Part shown: positions 42,007-47,937 of the stretch, one piece after another | Layout of the letters: the number at the start of each line of letters is the position of its first letter | How positions within the stretch are numbered: the stretch's first letter is position 1 | Assembly: GCA_030536295.1 (NCBI GenBank) | Contig: JAUNQH010000011.1 | Coordinates: forward strand, 1-47,937 | Reading direction: 5' to 3' | DNA: 47,937 bases | From: Clostridia bacterium | Lineage (GTDB): Bacteria > Bacillota > Clostridia > Christensenellales > Aristaeellaceae | Notes under the pieces: model-generated | Databases searched by the model: none | The model's input: only the letters and a program-made list of their open reading frames with translations | What the model was told of the DNA's origin: nothing | Program-made: the position numbers and the translations under genes

Positions 42007-43569
42007 ATGAAGAAACTCGCAGCCCTGATGATGGCTCTGGTGCTCGTGCTGACCGTTGTCTGCGCGTCCGCCGCCGATTATCCCGCAAAAGAGGATAATG
42101 TGTCCTACAATGTCATGATCCGTATGCGCCCCATGAACGGCGACGCGGACCAGATGAACGTTTTCAAGCAGATGGAAGAAAAGACGAACGTTCATATCAA
42201 CTTTGAGCAGATCGCCCAGGCCGAGTGGGATGACAAGATCAGCCTGATGCTGGGTGCCGGCGTGGACCTGCCCGACGCGCTGTATTCCGGTTATTCCATG
42301 GACTCCGCCAACCTCGTAAAGTACGGCAGCCAGGGCATCCTGATCTCCCTGAACCAGTACATCGACGAGTATATGCCCAACTTCAAGAAGATGCTGGAAG
42401 AGCATCCTGAAGTCAAGGCGGCCATCACCGCCCCCGACGGCAACATCTACTCCCTGCCCTTCGTCCGCTATGACGGTCTGACCGGCAAGATCCCCGGAAA
42501 CCTGTTCATGAACAAGGTCTGGCTCGATAAGCTCGGTCTGGAAGTGCCGACGACCATCGACGAACTGGAAAAAGTGCTGACCGCGTTCAAGGAGAACGAC
42601 TGCAACGGCAACGGCGAAGCCGATGAGATCCCCATGACCTTCAAGTTCCTGGGTTCCCAGCGTGACCTGGGCAGCCTGTTCGGCATGTTCGGCTATGCCG
42701 ACTCCCTGTATGATGACAGCCACCTGATCGTTGACGACGGCAAAGTCATCTATGTTCCCGCGACCGAAGGCTACAAGGAAGCCTGCTCCTACCTGTATGA
42801 GCACTTCTTCTCCAAGGGCCTGATCGACCTCGAAGGCTTCACCATGGACAAGGCGACCTACAACGCCCAGAACCAGGGTGAAGTGGCCAATATCGGCTCC
42901 TTCTTCGCCTGGAACGTGTTCGACCTGGGCCAGGTGCACATGGACGAATACGTCGCCATCGCGCCCATGACCGGTCCCGACGGAAAGTGCAGCTGGTATT
43001 ACAATCAGACCTACGGCATTGAGCCCGTCGGTCTGGTCATCACCAACGCCTGCAAGGATCCCCAGTATCTGCTCCAGTGGGCTGACCTCTGCTATGACTT
43101 CTACTACGGCATGCAGCTCGAATACGGCTGCATCGACGAGACCCTGATCGACAACGGCGACGGCACCTACTCCTACGCCGAAACGCCCGAAGGCCTCACC
43201 TATGACGAGTTCGTCTTCGGCAGCACCTATCCGGACTCCTGCCTGGCCCTGACCGATGACTTCTATGCCACCATGCTGCCCATCCCCGCCAGTGCGCAGG
43301 CCAAGGACAAGATCAACAACGAACTGTATCTGCCCTATGCCACCACCGTTTCCGTACCCAACCTGCTCTTCTCCGAAGAGACCACCGAGCGTCTGAACCT
43401 CATCGGTGAGGACATCAAGGGCCTCGCGAAGGAAAAGCGCGCTGCCTGGCTGGCTTACGGCGGCGTTGAAGAAGAATGGGATGCCTACATCGCGCAGCTC
43501 GAGACCATGGGTCTGGCCGAATACATCCAGATCTATCAGGACGGCTACGATGTCGCCAACGGCAAATAA
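42007..43569 (+). CDS. Extracellular sugar-binding protein (LplA-like)
   Basis: 520 residues, family 1 solute-binding protein of the LplA/AlgQ type. It captures an oligosaccharide outside and hands it to the two permeases upstream. The N-terminal signal is 'MKKLAALMMALVLVLTVVCASAAD'. The only Cys (C19) follows T-V-V, a poor lipobox, while A-S-A before A23 fits ordinary signal peptidase cleavage; membrane anchoring is therefore uncertain. 'DCNGNGEADEIPMTF' is the calcium-like loop found in this subgroup. The strong AAGGAGG site and strongly biased codons suggest very high expression. A perfect terminator follows at 43585-43616. The sugar bound is unknown. Confidence 0.9.
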   Translation: MKKLAALMMALVLVLTVVCASAADYPAKEDNVSYNVMIRMRPMNGDADQMNVFKQMEEKTNVHINFEQIAQAEWDDKISLMLGAGVDLPDALYSGYSMDSANLVKYGSQGILISLNQYIDEYMPNFKKMLEEHPEVKAAITAPDGNIYSLPFVRYDGLTGKIPGNLFMNKVWLDKLGLEVPTTIDELEKVLTAFKENDCNGNGEADEIPMTFKFLGSQRDLGSLFGMFGYADSLYDDSHLIVDDGKVIYVPATEGYKEACSYLYEHFFSKGLIDLEGFTMDKATYNAQNQGEVANIGSFFAWNVFDLGQVHMDEYVAIAPMTGPDGKCSWYYNQTYGIEPVGLVITNACKDPQYLLQWADLCYDFYYGMQLEYGCIDETLIDNGDGTYSYAETPEGLTYDEFVFGSTYPDSCLALTDDFYATMLPIPASAQAKDKINNELYLPYATTVSVPNLLFSEETTERLNLIGEDIKGLAKEKRAAWLAYGGVEEEWDAYIAQLETMGLAEYIQIYQDGYDVANGK

Positions 43570-43584
43570 GCCCTGACCCCCTGG

Positions 43585-43616
43585 GGCCGCGGAGAGATCC
43601 GCGGCCTTTTTCTTTT
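43585..43616 (+). terminator. Terminator of the sugar ABC operon
   Basis: A perfect 9-bp GC-rich stem (43585-43593 with 43598-43606), a GAGA loop and the T-rich tail TTTTTCTTTT (43607-43616), 16 bp after the binding-protein stop. Confidence 0.93.
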
Positions 43617-43626
43617 GAAAGAGGGC

Positions 43627-43926
43627 AGCATGCGAAGGTTTCCAAAGGGCGATCGCAAAGCCCCCAAAGTAAGAAGAAGGCATGCGAAGGTTTCCAAAGG
43701 GCGATCGCAAAGCCCTTTGGTCGCGCCCGCAGGCGCGAAATCTCTTTGCTGCAATGAAGAACTGATAGCCCAGTTTTCCGTGAAGAGCCTTTTTCTTTGG
43801 GTAAAGAGTAGCATGCGAAGGATTCCAAAGCGGCGATCGCAAAGCCCCCAAAGTAAGAAGAAGGCATGCGAAGGTTTCCAAAGGGCGATCGCAAAGCCCT
43901 TTGGTCGCGCCCGCAGGCGCGAAATC
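43627..43926. repeat. Two nearly identical 116-bp repeats, each with two GCGATCGC subunits
   Basis: Copy 1 is 43627-43742 and copy 2 is 43810-43926; they differ by a few bases. Each copy holds two direct subunits of the form GCATGCGAAGGTTTCC then AAAGGGCGATCGCAAAGCCC, so the palindrome GCGATCGC occurs four times. Each copy ends with a hairpin TCGCGCC-CGCA-GGCGCGA. The 67 bp between the copies are not repeated. Long open frames cross this region on the minus strand, but they are produced by the repeat and are not genes. Together with the neighbouring hairpins this accounts for the gene-free stretch 43570-44036. Confidence 0.85.
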
Positions 43927-43931
43927 AAATA

Positions 43932-43980
43932 AGCTCCCTGTATGAAGGCAGCCGTGTTTTGCCGTCTCATACAGGGAGCT
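43932..43980 (-). terminator. Long inverted repeat, likely terminator of the M48 gene
   Basis: A perfect 14-bp inverted repeat (43932-43945 with 43967-43980) has a 21-nt loop. On the minus strand it lies 57 bp past the protease stop and is followed by TATTTGATTT, which fits a weak terminator. It could also be the end of a small mobile repeat together with the array beside it. Confidence 0.55.
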
Positions 43981-44036
43981 CATCGCATGGATCCTAGTGC
44001 CGTGTTATATCATGCCATCCTGACTTCCGTTATCCG

Positions 44037-45266
44037 TCATTCCGCGCCATGCAGTTTCTTTTCAATGGCTTCGATCCGCTGCGCCAAAGTGGGATGGCTG
44101 TAGGTCAGCTTCACCAGCAGAGGATCGGGCGCCAGGTCGGAAAGGTTATTCTTTGCAAGCAGCTTCAGTCCGGAGATCAGCGCCTCGCCGTAGCCTTCAT
44201 CGGCCGCTGTGGCATCCGCGCGATATTCGGCGCGGCGTGAGAACTGACTGCCGATCAGTCCCGTCAGCGGAGAGATGATGCTGAGCACCCAACCCAGCAG
44301 GATAAAGGCAAAGCCGTAATTGATCCCGGCGAATCCGCAATCCGTGAAAAAAGCGGGAGTGTTGACCACAAACCATGCCGCGCAGGCGATCAGCAGCATT
44401 TCAAACGCGGACAGGATCCGTGTACGGATGATATCGTGATGGATCCCGTGCCCCATCTCATGCGCGAATACGGCGCAGATCTGCTCTTCCGTCATTTTTT
44501 CCGTCATGGTGTCAAAAAGTACGATCGTCTTGGTCGGTCCGATACCCGTGAAGTAGGCGTTCATTTTGGTCGAACGGCGGGAGGCATCCATCACTTCCAC
44601 GGCGCGTACCTTATAACCGTGGCTTGTCAGCAGCTGCGTCAGGCGTTGCCTCAGTTCACCGTCTTCCAGCGGCCGGAACTTGTTGAAGATACGGGTCAGC
44701 GCGGGTGTGATCAGGCTCATCAGCAGCGTCAGCGCGATCAGTGCCCCTGTAAGCACGGGAATGAACCAGCTGCCCGCCGCCTGATGGATCGCCGCGAACA
44801 GGCTGATCAGTCCCCCTGTCAGAAGAAGGCCGAGCAGCAGCTCTTTGATCTGATCCAGCACAAAAGTCTTTGCCGTTGTCCGGTTGAAACCGTATTTTGC
44901 CTCGATCACAAAAGTGCTGTACAGGGAGAACGGGATATCCGTAATGATGCCGATCACCGCGTCCAGCAGGATCACGCTGAACAGCTGCGCGTAGATGTTT
45001 TCCGGAAACAGCTTCGCAAACGCGGCGTAGCAGTCAAACACAAGCAGCACCAGAACGACCGCGTAATTGACGGTCTTGGCGATCACGCTCATGCGCTTTT
45101 TCTCGCCTTTGTAGGCGCGCCATTTCTTATACTCCGCTTCATCATACACATCGGCGACGCATTCGGGCAGCGCGTTTTTCAGCGAGCGCCGGTCCAGCAC
45201 TTCCATAAAGAAATCCCACGCGATGTTGAGCAGCACCACAATAATGACCGCGAGCTTCATGTTCAT
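44037..45266 (-). CDS. M48 family membrane metalloprotease (Ste24-like)
   Basis: 409 residues with several transmembrane helices. The zinc site is 'FAHEMGHGIHHD' (HExxH), and the third ligand is probably the Glu in 'SRRAEYRADATAADEGYGEA'. 'AYFTGIGPTKTIVLFDTM' before the HExxH is the conserved Ste24/HtpX strand. Length and helix layout are closer to CAAX-protease Ste24 than to the shorter HtpX. In bacteria such proteases take part in membrane-protein quality control, but the target here is unknown. GAGGT lies 8 nt before the ATG at 45266. A promoter is at 45339-45368. Confidence 0.9.
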   Translation of the reverse strand: MNMKLAVIIVVLLNIAWDFFMEVLDRRSLKNALPECVADVYDEAEYKKWRAYKGEKKRMSVIAKTVNYAVVLVLLVFDCYAAFAKLFPENIYAQLFSVILLDAVIGIITDIPFSLYSTFVIEAKYGFNRTTAKTFVLDQIKELLLGLLLTGGLISLFAAIHQAAGSWFIPVLTGALIALTLLMSLITPALTRIFNKFRPLEDGELRQRLTQLLTSHGYKVRAVEVMDASRRSTKMNAYFTGIGPTKTIVLFDTMTEKMTEEQICAVFAHEMGHGIHHDIIRTRILSAFEMLLIACAAWFVVNTPAFFTDCGFAGINYGFAFILLGWVLSIISPLTGLIGSQFSRRAEYRADATAADEGYGEALISGLKLLAKNNLSDLAPDPLLVKLTYSHPTLAQRIEAIEKKLHGAE

Positions 45267-45338
45267 ATCCGTTTACCTCACTGTTATCTTACAGAATACC
45301 GCGCGGGAAACGCGGTACGGGCATTCATGCCTGACCCG

Positions 45339-45368
45339 ATTATACACCCGATGTACCGTTATCATCAA
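45339..45368 (-). promoter_or_regulatory. Promoter of the M48 protease gene
   Basis: On the minus strand, TTGATG (45368-45363), 18 bp, TATAAT (45344-45339, exact). Confidence 0.6.
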
Positions 45369-45398
45369 TCAACATATCTTGCCGGCGGAAATAACCTG

Positions 45399-45427
45399 TT
45401 GAATTTATCCCGGCATCGGCGTAAAGT
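45399..45427 (+). promoter_or_regulatory. Candidate promoter of the cysteine protease gene
   Basis: TTGAAT (45399-45404), 17 bp, TAAAGT (45422-45427). It is divergent from the M48 promoter; the leader to 45505 is about 70 nt. Confidence 0.4.
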
Positions 45428-45504
45428 AGACATTGCCTGATAAAGCATTACCTGATATTGTGCCGATCACGGGCAGCAAGTTCTGATAAAAGGTGATCGT
45501 TTAT

Positions 45505-47082
45505 ATGAAAAAAGCAGCAAAACTGATCCTTACTTTTCTGCTGGTGCTTGTATGCCTGCCGGTCCGCGCGGAGAACATCACCGTATCCGCGCCGGGCGTG
45601 CAGCCTTCCGGTCAGCCGTCCGTCACCGTAAGCTGGACGAAGAAGAACGATTTTTATATTCTGACGGCTTCATGGCTTGAAAACGCTGATCAATGGGAGC
45701 TCTGCCTTACCGGGCTTCCGGAAAAGCTGACCGGGGCACAGATCAGCCTGCTGGTCTCCGCCGCGCGTCAGGGCAAGGTCGCTTCCGTGACCGGCAGCGG
45801 TCTGATTGACGCGGAGAAAGCGACCAACAAGCTGCCGCTTTCATACGGTGAAAAACTGTATGAGGATAAGATCTCGCGTGAAGATAAATGGGGCGACTCG
45901 GATCATTGCTGGGCTGCTTCCGTTTCCGATATGTTCACGCTCACGGGATGGCTCGGAAAAGCAGCGGAAACGGACACGGGCCGTCAGTTCGCCGATGAGG
46001 ATGACCTGTTCGGTTTTTTCAACCGGGCGTTTATGAATGAAGGCTCCTATCACGCCGCGGCGCTGGAATGGGCCTTCACCGGCGCCATAACGGAGGATCT
46101 GGCCGTTCCCCGCGATAATATTACCGGTCCCTTGATCCGTGATCCTGCCGATAAAGGGATCTTTAAGGACTTGCGCGCCGACAGCTGCGCGTCAACAGAT
46201 GAATATATGTCACAGCTGGTTTCCAGGCTGCCTCTGCTGAAGCAGGGTGCCGCGCTCGGTGCTTCGCTCTCGCTCTGCAGCAGTGACTACCCGCTGAAAA
46301 ATGCCCCTGATATATATGCTTTTTATGAGACCCGTTTTCATTCCTTCGTTCATTATGAATTGCCCGTCGTGTCCTGGGATGATGTGCAGCAGCTGACGTT
46401 CGTCCCGAACGCCGAAAACGGTACGCCGGTGATCGTGGAATACGATGATGCAAAAGACATCTGGTTCGAAAAGGAGAGCGGCGCTGCCGCGGACAAAAAC
46501 GAAGTATGGATCGGTGAGTTCGTTTATGACGCGGAGCAGGATATGTGGTTCAATCTGGATCCGGGATCCTATTATTCCGAAGATGATGAACCATTCTATA
46601 TCCGCTCGGTACTGCACAGTGAAAGCGAAGTGGACACGGAGCATCCGGAGCATCATGTATCGCTCACCGGCGGCGAACACGCCGTCACCATCATGGGATA
46701 TGTGATGGATCTCTCCGAATCGGAGCCTGCCCGGCGGATCAAAGCCGTGATCCTGTCGGACAGCGACAATGACGCGGCGATCTACCGGCCGGACCAGAGC
46801 AGTGTAAGGCGTGAAGACCGTCCGAACACCTATACCATGTACCCCGCTGAAGTGATCCGGGACAACAGCGGTGATACGATCAGCCTGAACGGGTATCTGC
46901 CCTACACGCTTTCGCTGATCTTCAGCGTGACAGCATTGATGCCCGCGCCGGACAACAAGCCCGATCCGCCGCCATTGACCGGCGATGCCTTTCCTTTCGT
47001 GCCGTATACAGCCGCACTGCTGCTTGCGGCATCCGTGCTGATCATCCTGCGTAAAATATCCTGCAAGAGCGCGCCGCGCTGA
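45505..47082 (+). CDS. IdeS-like surface cysteine protease, membrane or wall anchored
   Basis: 525 residues. Signal peptide 'MKKAAKLILTFLLVLVCLPVRAE'. The segment 'WGDSDHCWAASVSDMFTLTGW' (about 130-150) resembles the active-site Cys region of IdeS/Mac-type (C66) papain-like proteases ('C.WAAS.SN.L..WG'). 'TGGEHAVTIMGYV' near residue 395 supplies the likely catalytic His. IdeS proteins cleave IgG in streptococci, but commensal homologues have unknown targets. The C-terminus 'PPPLTGDAFPFVPYT' plus a helix and a basic tail looks like a degenerate LPxTG sorting signal, or a plain membrane anchor. I use the ATG at 45505, 10 nt after AAAGGTG; a GTG at 45493 is an alternative. Confidence 0.75.
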   Translation: MKKAAKLILTFLLVLVCLPVRAENITVSAPGVQPSGQPSVTVSWTKKNDFYILTASWLENADQWELCLTGLPEKLTGAQISLLVSAARQGKVASVTGSGLIDAEKATNKLPLSYGEKLYEDKISREDKWGDSDHCWAASVSDMFTLTGWLGKAAETDTGRQFADEDDLFGFFNRAFMNEGSYHAAALEWAFTGAITEDLAVPRDNITGPLIRDPADKGIFKDLRADSCASTDEYMSQLVSRLPLLKQGAALGASLSLCSSDYPLKNAPDIYAFYETRFHSFVHYELPVVSWDDVQQLTFVPNAENGTPVIVEYDDAKDIWFEKESGAAADKNEVWIGEFVYDAEQDMWFNLDPGSYYSEDDEPFYIRSVLHSESEVDTEHPEHHVSLTGGEHAVTIMGYVMDLSESEPARRIKAVILSDSDNDAAIYRPDQSSVRREDRPNTYTMYPAEVIRDNSGDTISLNGYLPYTLSLIFSVTALMPAPDNKPDPPPLTGDAFPFVPYTAALLLAASVLIILRKISCKSAPR

Positions 47083-47090
47083 TGCCCGAC

Positions 47091-47137
47091 GGACCGGTCC
47101 ATAGCAGATCGATGTGATCTGTCCCGGAGTCCGGTCC
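47091..47137 (+). terminator. Weak hairpin terminator after the cysteine protease gene
   Basis: An outer stem GGACCGG (47091-47097) with CCGGTCC (47131-47137) encloses an inner hairpin CAGATC (47105-47110) / GATCTG (47116-47121). Only a short T stretch follows, so the call is tentative. Confidence 0.35.
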
Positions 47138-47178
47138 TTGAGCGCAGGCAGGTAATATTCTCCATCCGGACAGACCTC

Positions 47179-47207
47179 ATGACAAAACGCGCACATTATG
47201 GTATACT
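47179..47207 (+). promoter_or_regulatory. Promoter of the metallo-beta-lactamase-fold gene
   Basis: ATGACA (47179-47184), a 17-bp spacer and TATACT (47202-47207), about 53 bp before the start codon. Confidence 0.65.
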
Positions 47208-47259
47208 GAACCGACAGACCGGAATGGATCCAAGTCCGTAAAAACAGGAGTGATGTAAA

Positions 47260-47937
47260 ATGAGGAGAGTGGCTGTATGCCTGGCGCTGCTGTTTTGCAT
47301 CATCAGCCTGCTGACTCCGGTGACCGCCGAACTGCGTGTTTTCTTTCTGGATGTCGGTCAGGGGGATGCCATCGTTCTTTCCTGTGACGGACAGACAATG
47401 CTGATCGACGCCGGGCTTGCGGAAGCCGGTCCTGTTGTAAACCGATTTCTGAAGGAAACGCTTGGGATCACGGAACTGGCTGCCGTCATTGCCACGCACA
47501 GCGATGATGACCATATCGGCGGAATGCCCGCGGCGCTGTCCGGTCTGCAAGCGGATACCGTGCTCGCTTCGCCCGTGGTCTCCATGTTTTACTGGTTTAA
47601 CAACGTTCAGCCGGTATTGAGGCAAAGCTCGCTGAGCGTCTCGGTGCCGGAGCAGGGAGATCAGCTCACGCTCGGAGACGCGGTGCTGACATTCCTGAAC
47701 GCGGATGATCCCGCGCTGAGCGTCAATAACCGTTCCTGCGTCATCCGGGTGGATTACGGCGATACATCATTTCTTCTGACCGGGGATGCCGAAAGCGATG
47801 AAGAACTGCGGCTGCTGGCGGACGGGGCTTTCCTGAAAGCGGATGTGATAAAGATCGGTCATCACGGCGGTCTGGGCTCCACCGGCGGAAATTTTCTGGA
47901 AGCCGTCTCCCCGACACATGCCGTCATCAGCGTCGGC
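47260..47937 (+). CDS. Secreted ComEC-like metallo-beta-lactamase-fold protein, 3' end cut
   Basis: 226 codons are visible without a stop before the window ends. A signal peptide 'VAVCLALLFCIISLLTPVTAE' is followed by the ComEC/Rec2-type hydrolase domain. The motifs seen are 'FLDVGQGDAIVL', 'MLIDAG', 'IATHSDDDHIGGMPAAL' (the HxDxDH form of the metal motif), 'FLLTGDAE' and 'VIKIGHHGGLGSTG'. It corresponds to the stand-alone version of the C-terminal domain of ComEC, which may act on DNA or phosphodiesters outside the cell; the true substrate is unknown. The start follows AGGAG at 9 nt. The remaining C-terminal part lies outside the window. Confidence 0.88.
   Translation, partial: MRRVAVCLALLFCIISLLTPVTAELRVFFLDVGQGDAIVLSCDGQTMLIDAGLAEAGPVVNRFLKETLGITELAAVIATHSDDDHIGGMPAALSGLQADTVLASPVVSMFYWFNNVQPVLRQSSLSVSVPEQGDQLTLGDAVLTFLNADDPALSVNNRSCVIRVDYGDTSFLLTGDAESDEELRLLADGAFLKADVIKIGHHGGLGSTGGNFLEAVSPTHAVISVG

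Noticed and set aside
43627..43926. CRISPR array
   Set aside because: The repeats are long, nested and joined by non-uniform spacers, with only two large copies and no cas genes.
41896..43983. 695-residue open frame on the minus strand
   Set aside because: It lies opposite the strongly supported binding-protein gene and runs into the repeat array; it has no recognisable domain and no ribosome site.

Overview
The window comes from a moderately GC-rich genome with Gram-positive (monoderm) Clostridia-like genes: a lipoprotein PotD, CotH-free but Cna-B-rich surface proteins, LplB/LplC-type sugar permeases, a YesN-like membrane AraC regulator, DUF6273, DUF6020 and VanZ-like proteins. A gut or rumen Oscillospirales/Christensenellales-type bacterium fits, but no marker in the window fixes the taxon, so this is inference.

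Layout. 1-719: end of a DUF6273 protein. 825-6315 (minus): trpS, then sbcC and sbcD (DNA end processing). 6577-10969: a spermidine/putrescine ABC operon (potABCD) behind a consensus promoter, a leader of about 400 nt with long-range pairing, and an intrinsic terminator just before potA. 11100-13240: tRNA-Val(GAC), a 52-bp direct repeat of its 3' end, clustered TGTCTACC repeats and an AT-richer ATPase/nuclease gene; this looks like a small integrated element or its remnant. 13346-19392: sugar isomerase, secreted duplicated-domain protein, XRE regulator, GH2 glycosidase and esterase. 19535-21211: DUF6020 membrane protein.

21235-36626: a large, tightly spaced exopolysaccharide operon. It opens with an HD-GYP domain fused to a priming phosphoglycosyl transferase. 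Next is a MotA/TolQ/ExbB-like membrane protein fused to a degenerate EAL domain. The third gene overlaps the second by 4 bp and encodes a protein with a MotB/TolR/ExbD-like N-terminal helix carrying Cna-B-like outside domains. Then follow Wzz/BY-kinase, Wzy, Wzx, two GT4 transferases, a polysaccharide deacetylase, VanZ, PssD/PssE, an acyltransferase and a UDP-sugar dehydrogenase. The gene order suggests a Wzx/Wzy-type acidic polysaccharide whose first step and an ion-driven stator-like complex are both tied to cyclic-di-GMP. I consider the stator-EAL/Cna-B pair the most likely undescribed system here.

36698-47937: a chagasin-like inhibitor, a membrane AraC regulator divergent from an LplB/LplC/solute-binding sugar uptake operon, a repeat-rich intergenic region, an M48 protease, an IdeS-like surface cysteine protease, and the start of a ComEC-like metallo-beta-lactamase protein.
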